A stretch of DNA of 64,000 bases from Blastopirellula sediminis (GTDB lineage Bacteria; Planctomycetota; Planctomycetia; Pirellulales; Pirellulaceae): positions 744,001 through 808,000 of the forward strand of contig NZ_JAJKFT010000002.1 of the NCBI RefSeq assembly GCF_020966755.1, written 5' to 3'. Below are positions 1-10,280 of the stretch, one piece after another. The notes below the pieces were generated by a model. The model was not told the origin of the DNA and searched no databases. It worked only from the letters and a program-made list of their open reading frames with translations. How positions within the stretch are numbered: position 1 is the first letter of the stretch; each line of letters opens with the position of its first letter. Position numbers and translations under genes: made by a program.

Positions 1-76
1 CTCCGCCGCCGGAATTCGATTTGTCGAAGTTAGAGTCGGAATCGTAAGCCGGAATCCAACGGATTCCACTGGCGGA

Positions 77-105
77 CGCATTCCCTTGCTGGCGCTGCGG
101 GCTAG
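77..105 (-). repeat. 29-bp dispersed intergenic repeat, copy 1
   Basis: On the minus strand this reads CTAGCCCGCAGCGCCAGC followed by AAGGGAATGCG. It differs at one base from two identical copies at 45253-45281 and 49110-49138, and related versions lie at 10135-10164, 10251-10280, 43898-43925 and 44034-44061. It lies just past the 3' end of the adjacent minus-strand gene. All copies in the window are intergenic or abut a stop codon. Confidence 0.7.
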
Positions 106-110
106 CGTTA

Positions 111-1397
111 TTACGGCCCTGCCGTTAGTAGCTTATGGCGTTCCAGTTCCAGCGGGAAGTCGGCGTAGGTTCGCAGGCTCGTCGCCTTGGCGCCCATGAC
201 GCGGACCTGCGGCGTGTTTCCCTTGGCGGGTCGATTGACTCGTTTTTCTTCCAGGTCGGTTCGCTTTTCTCGCCGCGCGAGATTCGCCTTCACGTCCTGC
301 GTCTCTTTGATGTCGGTTTCAAAGCGCCGGTTCGATTCGGCACGACTCGCTCGGACGGCGTCGCGGCGCTGCGTGAGTCGGTTTCCTTCCGCCAGAATGA
401 TCTGGTTGTCGCGCTGGTATTGCCCCAGCAAGATTTCGGCTCGGGCCATGTCGCGGCGGAGATTCTCTTTGCGGCGAGGATCTTTCGTTTGATCAAATTC
501 CGACTGCATCCGATTCAGGTCGTCGGTCACGTTTAGAATTTCGCGGCGAACGACCGACAGCTGCACTTCCAGCCGGCTGATCGCGTCATTGAGGGGCGCC
601 TCCATCTGATTGAAGGCCTGCATCTCTTTTTCGTACTCGCTACGGAGCCCATCGAGACGCTCCTGCGCTTCAAGCTGATCGACTTCGAGCCGTTCACGCA
701 GGTTCGCGAGATCCTGCTTCTCCTGCTCCTTCGCCATTTTTTGGTCTTCGACCGCCTGATCACGGGCCTGATCACCTTCCGTCGTGAGGTTCTCAAACTC
801 CAGCGTCACTTCGTCGTAGTTGTTCTTGAACTCGACCGCGCGGGCGCCGACCATCAGCTTGTCGATCTTGCCGCGGACCAGCTTTCCGACTCCCTTCGAA
901 ACCTCTCCCGACGCCGGACCATCGAGATAGGCGAAGATGCGACCGAGAAACCGCGCCGTGGCCTGCGTCTCCACTTCGATCGCATCATCCGCCTCCGTCG
1001 GGCGAATCGTGTCAGACATCGCATCGATCTTCAGCAGGGCAGACTCCGACTTCTTTTGCAGCACGTAGAGCCAGATCAGCGCTCGCCAGGCGACTTGGTT
1101 GTCAGGATGGCTGGTCGCGACGCTCTCGAACAGGGTCGTCGCCTCCTCGTACTTGTGATGCTTGATCAGCACCAGGCCGAACGCCGTATCGAGCGATTCC
1201 CGATCGTCCGCCGAGCCGATGAACGACGCGCGAGCCTTGCGAGCTTTTTCGAGCGAATCCGGCCCGATCGCCCATCCCCCCTCCAGAATCTCAGAGACGC
1301 CGCTGGAAGCGGCCGCGAAGCTGGGCGAGGCCAAAGTCAACAGAAGCAGACCAACGCCGCAGGCAGCCGCGATCGGACGAGTGAATCGAGCGAGCAT
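111..1397 (-). CDS. Exported TPR/coiled-coil protein of unknown function
   Basis: This 428-residue protein begins with a basic stretch and a hydrophobic segment ending in a Ser-Phe-Ala-Ala cleavage region, so it is probably exported. Residues ~60-140 look like one or two tetratricopeptide repeats (alanine- and leucine-rich helix pairs). The central part, ~200-370, is rich in Glu, Arg, Gln and Leu and should form a long coiled coil. The C-terminal ~60 residues are basic. I chose the start at 1397 because AGAGG lies 9 bases upstream and because the signal peptide begins there; an upstream in-frame start at 1475 would put 26 non-hydrophobic residues in front of it. No enzyme motif is visible. 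A structural or scaffold role is only a guess from the fold. Confidence 0.7.
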   Translation of the reverse strand: MLARFTRPIAAACGVGLLLLTLASPSFAAASSGVSEILEGGWAIGPDSLEKARKARASFIGSADDRESLDTAFGLVLIKHHKYEEATTLFESVATSHPDNQVAWRALIWLYVLQKKSESALLKIDAMSDTIRPTEADDAIEVETQATARFLGRIFAYLDGPASGEVSKGVGKLVRGKIDKLMVGARAVEFKNNYDEVTLEFENLTTEGDQARDQAVEDQKMAKEQEKQDLANLRERLEVDQLEAQERLDGLRSEYEKEMQAFNQMEAPLNDAISRLEVQLSVVRREILNVTDDLNRMQSEFDQTKDPRRKENLRRDMARAEILLGQYQRDNQIILAEGNRLTQRRDAVRASRAESNRRFETDIKETQDVKANLARREKRTDLEEKRVNRPAKGNTPQVRVMGAKATSLRTYADFPLELERHKLLTAGP

Positions 1398-1613
1398 CTG
1401 CACGCCTCTTTTCTGGAGAAGATTGCCGAGAAGACCTTCTGTCATGTTAGGGACAACCGGGCAAACTAGCAACAAAACGACGCTGAAGCCTGCGACTTAG
1501 CGAATTGGGCAACTTCTGCCGCGATACGGCGTCCCCTTCGAACGAAAAAACGCTGCGGATCGATGTCGATCCGCGGCGTTTCAAGTTTTGTCATCTTTGG
1601 CCTGCGATCGAAG

Positions 1614-2648
1614 CTATTCGATCGGCAAGGCAAAGTCGCCCGCCATGTCGCGGAAGATGCAGTGGACGTGGTTGGCGATGTTGCCGGCGACGTCGGGTTG
1701 CGTGTTGACCAGTTCGATCACGAAGCTGGGACCTTGCACGCGGTAGTAATGACCAACGCCCGGCTTGGTCGCGCCGGCCCAAGCGAAGTGAACTTTGTCA
1801 AATCCGCCCGCTTCGATTTGCTGCAAACGATCTTCCGCCACATCGGCCGGCATCGCGGCGCAGTAGACGTCGATCAGACCGCGGAGCAATTGCTGCTGCG
1901 AAGCGCTCAGGTCCTTGGCGGCGACCCCAACCGGCGCGTCGGTCGGCGCGTGCGCCTGACCCGGGTTACGAATCTCGGCCGGGGCCTTCGGCGCGATCAC
2001 CGCGACCTTGGCTTGATCGGCCGACAGGCTGTTGACCAGTTCAAACGCGATCGTCTCTTCCAACTTCAGAATGCGATACCCCTTCGGGAACTTGTCCGAA
2101 TAGTTCTCTTTCAGCTCGGCCGGATTGGTGCACAGCGCTTGCGGCGTCGACGAGATCACCTTGTTCCCTTCGACGACGAAGTTGAGCGACAAGTGATGCC
2201 CTTCGAAGCTGAAACCCCAACGCGCGTCCGCTTTCGGCTCGCCGAAGATGGTGACGTAGTAGCGATACGGATCGCGAATCGGGCCCGACTTCTGCAGTTG
2301 CTTCAGCAGGTTTTCGAGGTCCATGATTTTGGTCGTCTTGTCGTAACCGACGTCGCTGAGCGCCGACTTCAGGAGAGCGTAAGCCAACTTGCGTTGATCT
2401 TCGCTCATGTCGCCGATCTTCAAACCTTTGCGTTCGTCTTTCGGAATGAAGTGCCAATCGACGCGCTTCGGCGAGTCGTAGTCTTGCAAGGCGACCCCTT
2501 TTTCTTCGCCGCTAAGCGAAGCGAGAAACGCATTGGCCGCAACCGCCATCGCGGTACCGGTCGTCGCCGGTTTGAACAGCGCGACGCCGACGGCGGTCAT
2601 CGAGAAGGCAAGAACGAGAGTCAACGCTAGGTAGGCAGGTCGTCGCAT
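1614..2648 (-). CDS. Exported DUF3500 family protein
   Basis: The 344-residue product has an N-terminal hydrophobic segment of about 20 residues (probable signal peptide), then a region matching my recollection of the DUF3500 family: a conserved W-x-F-I-P block near residue 55, D-V-G-Y-x-K, a run ending G-P-I-R-D-P-x-x-Y, a W-G-F-x-F-x-G-H-H-L-S-L-N block and a closing H-x-H-x-I-F-R-D. The biochemical role of the family is unknown. Longer reading is open upstream, but the start at 2648 is the first one that leads straight into the signal peptide, with AAAGAG 9 bases before it. The gene stands alone: 216 bases separate it from the next gene downstream on the same strand. Confidence 0.75.
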   Translation of the reverse strand: MRRPAYLALTLVLAFSMTAVGVALFKPATTGTAMAVAANAFLASLSGEEKGVALQDYDSPKRVDWHFIPKDERKGLKIGDMSEDQRKLAYALLKSALSDVGYDKTTKIMDLENLLKQLQKSGPIRDPYRYYVTIFGEPKADARWGFSFEGHHLSLNFVVEGNKVISSTPQALCTNPAELKENYSDKFPKGYRILKLEETIAFELVNSLSADQAKVAVIAPKAPAEIRNPGQAHAPTDAPVGVAAKDLSASQQQLLRGLIDVYCAAMPADVAEDRLQQIEAGGFDKVHFAWAGATKPGVGHYYRVQGPSFVIELVNTQPDVAGNIANHVHCIFRDMAGDFALPIE

Positions 2649-3404
2649 GGCGGGCTCTTTGTGGAGGGAAGATACATTAGCGGAATCGTATGCATCATAA
2701 CCTGCGGCGACTGCGAAATCTACGCGTCGCCGCAAGGTCGCCCCCCTTTTTGCGCATCGGGAAAAACCATCCGAGATTTCCCTGATTTCTCGGCGAACCG
2801 GGCCTAAACCAGGGACGTACCGTATCCCAATCCCCAACCGAAAAGCCCAGCCAACCAACCGCCAGACGCACACCCCGGCCGAACTCCGCTCGAAAGAGCG
2901 GTCCCAACAACAGCAAGACATATATATATCTACTACATTGTTATAATCATGAAAAAATACCACACAGGGCCTTGCACATCTCATATCGCACTGATTAACC
3001 TATCCCTCGTCGCAAATCGTCGTTACTGAGAACGACAGGGCAAGCGACGACTTCATTGCCAGCGCCAGCTTAAGGAACCAAAAGCGCAGCAGATCGCAAA
3101 GGATGCTATCGCCATCGCTGCCGCTTTTTATCGCCGCGCCGAACTGACCAGAAGCAGAAGGAGCTCCCCCAAATTCAGTTCACAGCGCACTCTCGCGAAT
3201 GATTGCAACGCGTGCGTTTCTTTGCCGTCGGATGAATCGCTTCGAGCGTGGATGAACCGCCTGGAGCTTTTCAATTCTTTGCCCATCCGCCTGATTCCCC
3301 CAGTCTAACTGCGCACGTTGCGTGGCCGGCTTTAGGGAGATGGTCTGCGCGGATGGCGCCGCTACCCAATATTTCTTTTGCCATATCTATTTGAAGGATT
3401 CGAT
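2649..3404. other. 756-bp non-coding gap upstream of the giant repeat protein
   Basis: No convincing gene is present. The stretch is the shared upstream region of the divergent DUF3500 gene and the giant VCBS-repeat gene. An AT-rich patch at ~2919-2960 contains TATAAT at 2942-2947 that could serve as a -10 element on the plus strand, but I see no good -35 at the right distance. A 26-codon ORF beginning at 2949 has no ribosome binding site and no recognisable content. Confidence 0.5.
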
Positions 3405-6400
3405 ATGACGATGAAGAATAAGAATCGCATGCGCCGTAACGCATTCTCTATGGGTTCTGAACGCCTGGAAGAACGCCGCGTGATGGACGCGTCGGCGCCC
3501 AACTTCGATCTCTCCGGCGTCGAGCCCGAAACCGCCTATGTGGGCGATCAATATTCGCTCGACCTGATGTCGGCCGGGGGAACCATTAGTGAAGGTCAGT
3601 TCACCTTCGTCCTTGATCCCGATCCGGATCAAACCCCTTCTGGCGCCACGATTTCGCCCGATGGCGTCCTGAACTGGACTCCCTCGATGGATCAGGTCGG
3701 CTCGCACACGATTCGCGTGATCGCGATGAATAACGAGTCGCCGATGAAGGGGGACTTTGAGTCGATCACCATCGAAGTGCAAGTCGGCTCGCCGACCGTC
3801 GATCTGAACGGCGAAGACGCCGAAGGGCTCGATTTCCAAACGACCTTCCAATATGGCCAAGGTCCGGTCAGCGTCGCCGACAGCGATATGACCGTCGCCG
3901 ATCCGAACAACGAAACGTTGATGTCGGCCACCGTCACCATCACCAACCTGGCCGACGGCGCCGCCGAATCGCTGCTGGTTGACACCGAAGGGACGAGCAT
4001 TACCGCCGAGTATGCCGACGGCGTGTTGCAACTGACCGGCGAAGCTTCGCTCGAAGAATACCAACAGGTCCTTCGTTCGGTTCGCTACAGCAACAGCAGC
4101 TCGACGGCCGACGTGACCCCGCGCGTGATCGAGTTCACCGTAAACGACGGCGTCTCGGACAGCGAAGTGGCGACCAGCACGGTCAACGTCAATCTGCCGC
4201 CGAATCTGGCGACGATCGCCGATCAAACGCTCGACGCGGGAACCGAACTGATGTTCGAGATCTCGGCGACCGATCCGAACCCAGCCGACGAACTGTCGTT
4301 CATGATCGATCCCGAATCTCCTACCTTCGTTTCGTTGATCCAGGAAGTCGGCAGCCGCACCGCGCAGCTGTTGCTCACGCCGGGGATCGACGTTACGCCG
4401 GGGATCTTTTCGATTTCGATCCTGGTGTTCGACAACGCCGGCTTGGCCGACGTCGAATCGTTCTTCGTCGAGGTGACCGCCAACGAAGCGCCGGTTTCGC
4501 TTGATGACGCCTACATGACGAATGAAGACGTCGCACTGAACGTCGCGGCGCCGGGCGTGCTGGAAAATGATACCGACGCCGATGGCGATCCGATCGTGGT
4601 CACCGAAGTGAACGGCGAAGCGGCCAACGTCGGGACGCAGATCACGCTCGACTCAGGCGCCTTGCTGACGCTCAACGCCGACGGCAGCTTCGACTACGAT
4701 CCGAACGGCATGTTCGCGTCGCTGGCCGAAGGGGAGACCGCCGAGGAAACCTTCACCTACACCATCGCTGATATCGCCGGTCAGGTGAGCACCTCGAGCG
4801 TCGTTATCACCATTGCCGGCGTCAACAATGCTCCCGTTAGCGCCGACGACGCCTACGAAACGACCGAGGATACCGCCATCAGCATCTCGGCGCCCGGCGT
4901 GCTCGAAAATGATACCGACGCCGATGGCGACAGCCTGACCGTTGTCGACATTAATGGCGAAGCGGCCAGCGTTGGCACGCAAATCACGCTCGACTCGGGC
5001 GCCTTGCTGACGCTCAACGCCGACGGCAGCTTCGACTACGATCCGAACGGCGCCTTCGCCAGCCTGACCGAGGGAGAATCGGCCGAGGATAGCTTCACCT
5101 ATACCGCCGCCGATAGCAGCGGGTTGATGAGCACCTCGACCGTGGTGATCGCCATCGCCGGCATTGATCATACCCCGGTCAGCGCCGACGACGCCTACGA
5201 AACGACCGAAGACACCGCGCTCAACATTTCGGCGCCGGGCGTACTCGAAAATGATACCGACGCGGACGGCGATAGTCTGATGGTCGTCGATATCAACGGC
5301 GAAGCCGCCAACGTCGGGACGCAGATCACCCTCGACTCGGGCGCCTTGCTGACGCTCAACGCCGACGGCAGCTTTGATTACGATCCGAACGGCGCCTTCG
5401 CTGCTTTGGCTGAGGGAGAAACCGCCGAAGAAAGCTTCACCTATACCGCCGCCGACAGCAGCGGTTTGATGAGCACTTCGACCGTTATCATTACGATCGC
5501 CGGCGTGAACAACGCCCCGGTCAGCGCCGATGACGCCTATGAAACCGCCGAGGACACCGCCCTCAACATTTCGGCGCCGGGCGTACTCGAAAATGATACT
5601 GACGCGGATGGCGACAGCCTGACCGTCGTTGACATCAACGGCGAAGCGGCCAATGTCGGCTCGCAAATCACCCTCGACTCGGGCGCACTGCTGACGCTGA
5701 ACGCGGACGGCAGCTTCGACTACGATCCGAACGGAGCGTTCGCTTCGCTGGCCGAAGGGGAAACCGCTGAGGATAGCTTCACCTACACCGCCGCCGACAG
5801 CAGCGGGTTGATGAGCACTTCGACGGTCGTCGTTACCATCGCCGGCGTCAACAACGCTCCGGTCAGCAGCGATGACGCCTACGAAACCGATGAGGATACG
5901 GCCTTCAATATCGCCGCCCCGGGCGTTCTGGAAAATGATACCGACGCCGATGGGGACGCCCTGACGGTCGTCGACATCAATGGCGAAGCGGCCAATGTCG
6001 GGACGCAGATCACCCTCGATAGCGGCGCCTTGGTCACCTTGAACGCGGACGGCAGTTTTGACTACGACCCGAATGGCGCCTTCGCCAGCCTGGCCGAGGG
6101 AGAAACCGCCGAGGATAGCTTCACCTATACCGCCGCCGATGGCATCGGTTTGATGAGCAGCTCCACCGTGGTGATCACCATCGCCGGCATTGATCATTCC
6201 CCGGTTTCGGCCGACGACGCTTATGAGACGTCGGAAGATACCGCGCTGAACATCGCCAGTCCGGGCGTTTTAGAAAATGACGTCGACGCGGACGGCGACA
6301 GCCTGATGGTCGTCGACATCAACGGCGAGCCGGCCAACGTCGGTACGCAAATCGCGCTTGATTCGGGCGCATTGCTAACGCTGAACGCCGACGGCAGCTT

Positions 6401-9400
6401 CGACTACGATCCGAACGGCGCGTTCGCTTCGCTGGCCGAAGGGGAAACGGCCGAGGAAAGCTTTACCTATAGCGTTGCTGACGGCAGCGGCTTGATGAGC
6501 TCCTCGACGGTCGTCATTACCATCACCGGCGTCAACAACGCCCCAGTTGGAACCGACGACGCCTACCAGGTTGAGGAAGACTCGACCTTGAATATCCCGG
6601 CGCCTGGCGTGCTGGAAAATGATACCGACGCCGACGGCGATAGCCTGACGGTGCTCGAAATCAACGGCGAACCGGCCAGCGTCGGGATGCAGATCACGCT
6701 CGACTCGGGCGCGCTGCTCACCCTGAACGCCGACGGCAGCTTTGATTACGATCCGAACGGCATGTTCGCGTCCCTCTCTTCCGAGGAAACGGCCTTCGAC
6801 AGCTTCGCCTACACGGCGACCGACAGCAGCGGATTGACCAGCAGTTCGATGGTTTCAATTACCATCCTGGGGGTCGACCATGCTCCGGTCTCGTCGGACG
6901 ACGCTTATGAGACGTCGGAAGACACCGCGCTGAACATCGCCATGCCGGGCGTGCTGGAAAACGATACCGACCTTGATACCGATAGCCTGACGGTGCTCGA
7001 CATCAATGGCGAAGCGGCCAGCGTCGGGACGCAAATCATGCTCGACTCGGGCGCACTGCTGACCCTGAACGCCGACGGCAGCTTTGATTACGATCCGAAC
7101 GGCATGTTCGCCGATCTGATGGAAGGGGAAACGGCCGAAGAAAGCTTCACCTATACCGCGACCGATAGCAGCGGCCTGACTAGCACTTCGACCGTCGTCA
7201 TCACCATCACCGGCGTCGATCACGCTCCGGTCAGCAGCGATGACGCTTACGAAACCGACGAGGATACCGCGCTGAACATCGCGGCGCTCGGCGTGCTCGA
7301 AAACGACGTCGACGCCGACGGCGACGTGTTGTCGGTGCTGGAGGTGAACGGCCAATCGGCCGCGGTCGGTTCGCAGATCACGCTCGATTCGGGCGTGCTG
7401 CTGACGCTGAACGCCGACGGCAGCTTCGACTATGACCCGAACGGAGCGTTCGCTTCGCTGGCCGAAGGGGAAACCGCCGAGGAGAGCTTCACCTATACCG
7501 CTGTCGATGGCAGCGGTTTGACGAGCACCTCCACGGTCGTCATCACCATCACCGGCATCGATCATGCTCCGGTTTCAGCCGATGACGCCTTCGAAGTCGC
7601 GGAGGATGAAATGCTCAGCATCATCGCCGCCGGCGTGCTCGATAACGACACGGACGCCGATGGCGATTCTCTCAGCGTCGTCGATGTGAATGGCGAAACC
7701 GTCTCGGTCGGTTCGCAAATCACGCTCGATTCGGGCGCCTTGCTCACACTGAACGCTGACGGCAGCTTCGACTACGATCCGAACGGCTCGTTCGCTTCGC
7801 TGGCCGAAGGAGAAACTGCGGAAGAGAGCTTCACCTATTCCGTCGCCGACGGCAGCGGATTGATGAGCACCTCGACCGTGGTGATCACCATCACCGGCGT
7901 CGATCATGCTCCGGTAACGTCGGACGACGCCTATGAGACGGCGGAAGACGCGCCGCTGAGCATTCCCGCCGCCGGCGTTCTCGAAAATGATACTGACGCC
8001 GATGGCGATAGCCTGATGGTCGTCGATATCAACGGCGAAGCGGCCAACGTCGGGACGCAGATCACGCTCGACTCGGGCGCCCTGCTCACGCTGAACGCCG
8101 ACGGCAGCTTCGACTATGACCCGAACGGCGCGTTCGCTTCGCTGGCCGAAGGGGAAACCGCGGAAGAAAGCTTTACGTACACTGCGACCGACAGCAGCGG
8201 ACTGACCAGCACTTCGACCGTGGCGATCACCATCACCGGCGTGAACCATGCTCCGGAAGCGGTAGAAGACTTCTACGAAACGACGGAAGACGTCGTGCTG
8301 AACGTCGAAGCGCCGGGCGTGCTCGGCAATGACCTCGACGCCGATGGCGATAGCCTGACCGTGGTCGAAATGAACGGCCAGGCCGCCAACGTCGGAGTGC
8401 CGATCATGATCGAATCAGGCGCGCTGGTCACGTTGAACGCGGACGGCAGCCTGGTCTATGATCCCAACGGCAGGTTTGCGTCGCTCGCCGAAGGAGAAAC
8501 CGCTCCCGACATGATTACCTATGTTGTCGCCGACAGTTCGGGGCAGACCAGCTTCGGCGTGGTTCGCATCACGATCACCGGCGTCAACAACGCTCCGGTC
8601 ACCGCCGACGACGGCTATGAAACGGCCGAAGACGTGGTGCTGAACGTGCCAGCGCCCGGCGTTCTGGAAAATGACGTCGACGCCGATCGGGACGCTTTGT
8701 CAGTCGTCGAGGTGAACGGCGAAGCGGTTAGCGTCGGCTCGCAGATCACGCTCGACTCGGGCGCCCTGCTTACGCTGAACGCGGACGGCAGCTTCGACTA
8801 CGATCCGAACGGCGTCTTCAATGACCTGGTCGATGGAGAAACGGTGGAAGACAGCTTCTCGTATACCGCGGCCGACGGCAGCGGACTGACGAGCACTTCG
8901 ACCGTCGCGATCACCATCCAAGGGGTGACCAATTTGATCGTCGAAGCCGATGAGTACGTCACCGACGAGGATAGCCCGCTGTCGATCTCCGCGCCTGGCG
9001 TGCTGGGGAACGATACCGGCGCCGCGTCGATCGTCATGGTCAACGGCGAAGCGGTCAATGTCGGCGCTCAGATCACGTTGGCCTCCGGCGCCTTGCTGAC
9101 GGTCAATGCCGACGGCAGCTTCGACTACGACCCGAATGGATCGTTTGAAGCGCTCCGCGCCGGCGAGCAGACGCTCGATTCGTTCAGCTACGTCGCCGAT
9201 GACGGCAGCGGAACGACCGACGTCGGTACGGTTTCGATCGTGGTCAACGGCGTGAACGACGCTCCGATCGCTGCGGACGATGCGTTCTCGACCGATGAGT
9301 CGACCGCACTGTCGATCGTTCCGGTTGGGGTGATGTTTAACGACACCGACACCGAAGGAACGCACATGACGATTTCGGCCGTCAATGGCGCTCCCGCCGA

Positions 9401-10040
9401 CGTCGGCGCTCCGATCGTGCTCGCCTCCGGCGCGTTGCTGACGCTGAACGCCGACGGCAGCTTCGACTATGATCCGAACGGCATGTTCGACGACATGTCG
9501 AGCGGCGAAACCGCCACCGATAGCTTCACCTACACCATCAGCGATGAAGATGGCGGCGAAGATACGGCGACGGTGACGTTGACGATCAACGGATTGGATA
9601 CCGACAACGGGACCAATCTGCCCCCTTTGAATCATGTCCCCGGCACGCAGACCATTGCCGCGGGACTCTCCTTGGTCTTTGGTTCAACCAATGGCAACGC
9701 CATCTCTGTCAGCGACCCTGACGCGGCTGGCGCGTTCGTCCAAGTGACGATTTCGGTTCAACACGGCACGCTGCAGTTGGCTTCGCTCAACGCCCAGCGA
9801 ATCATGTTGGTCGGTTCGTTCGAGCAGATCTCGCATCTGATGGACGGCCTGGTCTATACGCCGAACGACGGCTTCACCGGCACCGATACGTTCACGATCA
9901 ATTCCAATGATCGTGGAGCGACCGGCACCGGCAGCCCGCGTAGCGATATCGACACCTTCGATATCGTCGTCACGCCGTCCGAAGCGGTCGAAGAAGTCTT
10001 CGCCGACTCGGAACTGCTCGACGACATGCTCTTCAGCTAA
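3405..10040 (+). CDS. Giant VCBS/cadherin-like repeat surface protein with LEPR-XLL-like start
   Basis: The 2211-residue acidic protein starts with a short basic leader followed by the motif S-E-R-L-E-E-R-R-V-M-D-A (residues ~14-25). This resembles the LEPR-XLL signature found at the start of very large planctomycete proteins in place of an ordinary signal peptide. Residues ~30-130 look like a putative Ig-like domain and ~140-350 are further beta-rich domains. Then come 15 tandem repeats of ~114 residues, each with the core D-D-A-Y-E-T-x-E-D, G-V-L-E-N-D-T-D-A-D-G-D, L-T-L-N-A-D-G-S-F-D-Y-D-P-N-G and S-F-T-Y-T. These are features of the VCBS and 'tandem-95' families, with Asp-rich loops suited to calcium. 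The C-terminal ~150 residues form a different domain. Start choice: GAAGGA 7 bases upstream. Likely cell-surface or secreted, adhesive; exact ligand unknown. Confidence 0.85.
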   Translation: MTMKNKNRMRRNAFSMGSERLEERRVMDASAPNFDLSGVEPETAYVGDQYSLDLMSAGGTISEGQFTFVLDPDPDQTPSGATISPDGVLNWTPSMDQVGSHTIRVIAMNNESPMKGDFESITIEVQVGSPTVDLNGEDAEGLDFQTTFQYGQGPVSVADSDMTVADPNNETLMSATVTITNLADGAAESLLVDTEGTSITAEYADGVLQLTGEASLEEYQQVLRSVRYSNSSSTADVTPRVIEFTVNDGVSDSEVATSTVNVNLPPNLATIADQTLDAGTELMFEISATDPNPADELSFMIDPESPTFVSLIQEVGSRTAQLLLTPGIDVTPGIFSISILVFDNAGLADVESFFVEVTANEAPVSLDDAYMTNEDVALNVAAPGVLENDTDADGDPIVVTEVNGEAANVGTQITLDSGALLTLNADGSFDYDPNGMFASLAEGETAEETFTYTIADIAGQVSTSSVVITIAGVNNAPVSADDAYETTEDTAISISAPGVLENDTDADGDSLTVVDINGEAASVGTQITLDSGALLTLNADGSFDYDPNGAFASLTEGESAEDSFTYTAADSSGLMSTSTVVIAIAGIDHTPVSADDAYETTEDTALNISAPGVLENDTDADGDSLMVVDINGEAANVGTQITLDSGALLTLNADGSFDYDPNGAFAALAEGETAEESFTYTAADSSGLMSTSTVIITIAGVNNAPVSADDAYETAEDTALNISAPGVLENDTDADGDSLTVVDINGEAANVGSQITLDSGALLTLNADGSFDYDPNGAFASLAEGETAEDSFTYTAADSSGLMSTSTVVVTIAGVNNAPVSSDDAYETDEDTAFNIAAPGVLENDTDADGDALTVVDINGEAANVGTQITLDSGALVTLNADGSFDYDPNGAFASLAEGETAEDSFTYTAADGIGLMSSSTVVITIAGIDHSPVSADDAYETSEDTALNIASPGVLENDVDADGDSLMVVDINGEPANVGTQIALDSGALLTLNADGSFDYDPNGAFASLAEGETAEESFTYSVADGSGLMSSSTVVITITGVNNAPVGTDDAYQVEEDSTLNIPAPGVLENDTDADGDSLTVLEINGEPASVGMQITLDSGALLTLNADGSFDYDPNGMFASLSSEETAFDSFAYTATDSSGLTSSSMVSITILGVDHAPVSSDDAYETSEDTALNIAMPGVLENDTDLDTDSLTVLDINGEAASVGTQIMLDSGALLTLNADGSFDYDPNGMFADLMEGETAEESFTYTATDSSGLTSTSTVVITITGVDHAPVSSDDAYETDEDTALNIAALGVLENDVDADGDVLSVLEVNGQSAAVGSQITLDSGVLLTLNADGSFDYDPNGAFASLAEGETAEESFTYTAVDGSGLTSTSTVVITITGIDHAPVSADDAFEVAEDEMLSIIAAGVLDNDTDADGDSLSVVDVNGETVSVGSQITLDSGALLTLNADGSFDYDPNGSFASLAEGETAEESFTYSVADGSGLMSTSTVVITITGVDHAPVTSDDAYETAEDAPLSIPAAGVLENDTDADGDSLMVVDINGEAANVGTQITLDSGALLTLNADGSFDYDPNGAFASLAEGETAEESFTYTATDSSGLTSTSTVAITITGVNHAPEAVEDFYETTEDVVLNVEAPGVLGNDLDADGDSLTVVEMNGQAANVGVPIMIESGALVTLNADGSLVYDPNGRFASLAEGETAPDMITYVVADSSGQTSFGVVRITITGVNNAPVTADDGYETAEDVVLNVPAPGVLENDVDADRDALSVVEVNGEAVSVGSQITLDSGALLTLNADGSFDYDPNGVFNDLVDGETVEDSFSYTAADGSGLTSTSTVAITIQGVTNLIVEADEYVTDEDSPLSISAPGVLGNDTGAASIVMVNGEAVNVGAQITLASGALLTVNADGSFDYDPNGSFEALRAGEQTLDSFSYVADDGSGTTDVGTVSIVVNGVNDAPIAADDAFSTDESTALSIVPVGVMFNDTDTEGTHMTISAVNGAPADVGAPIVLASGALLTLNADGSFDYDPNGMFDDMSSGETATDSFTYTISDEDGGEDTATVTLTINGLDTDNGTNLPPLNHVPGTQTIAAGLSLVFGSTNGNAISVSDPDAAGAFVQVTISVQHGTLQLASLNAQRIMLVGSFEQISHLMDGLVYTPNDGFTGTDTFTINSNDRGATGTGSPRSDIDTFDIVVTPSEAVEEVFADSELLDDMLFS
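4482..9593 (+). repeat. 15 tandem ~342-bp coding repeats (VCBS type)
   Basis: The repeats encode successive blocks beginning N/H-A-P-V-S-x-D-D-A. Most units are ~342 bp, and several (for example those starting near 4825, 5170, 5510 and 5855) are very similar in DNA as well as in protein, which suggests recent duplication or gene conversion. Units 12 to 15 (from ~8250 on) are more divergent, and unit 14 has lost the D-A-D-G-D loop and is shorter. Confidence 0.85.
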
Positions 10041-10071
10041 CCCTCGGGTTCCAACGGAGAAGCAGAGCAGG

Positions 10072-10101
10072 GGAGCAAGCCGCAAGGCTTGCTCCTTTTT
10101 T
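10072..10101 (+). terminator. Rho-independent terminator of the giant repeat gene
   Basis: A perfect 10-bp stem (GGAGCAAGCC / GGCTTGCTCC) with a GCAA tetraloop is followed directly by six T residues. It begins 31 bases after the stop codon of the giant repeat protein. Confidence 0.9.
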
Positions 10102-10134
10102 ATTGTCCCACCTAGCTGGCGTTCCCCTCATTAG

Positions 10135-10280
10135 TAGCCCGAAGCGCCAGCGAGGGAAATGCGGTTGGCCTACTTCTTAGGCCCGGCGAGCTATCGGAGC
10201 ACGAATTGGCGAGTGCATTCGCGCTTCGCTATCAATCATTTGCTTGCACGCGCATTTCCCTCGCTGGCGCTTCGGGCTAT
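10135..10280. repeat. Inverted pair of dispersed intergenic repeats
   Basis: Two copies of the repeat core TAGCCCGAAGCGCCAGCGAG face each other, at 10135-10164 (plus) and 10251-10280 (minus), separated by ~86 bp. The copies match each other almost perfectly over 29 bases. The right copy ends exactly at the stop codon of the minus-strand nucleotidyltransferase gene. Same family as the copies at 77, 43898, 44034, 45253 and 49110. Confidence 0.75.

Noticed and set aside
2949-3029. 26-codon ORF in the gap before the giant gene
   Set aside because: No binding site and no recognisable content.
4482-9593. Possible CRISPR array because of regular repeats
   Set aside because: Unit length is ~342 bp and all units are in one coding frame; there are no short repeats with unique spacers and no cas genes.
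4653-9635. Several 220-510-codon minus frames inside the VCBS repeats
   Set aside because: They repeat with the same period as the plus-strand repeats and are antisense shadows of them.
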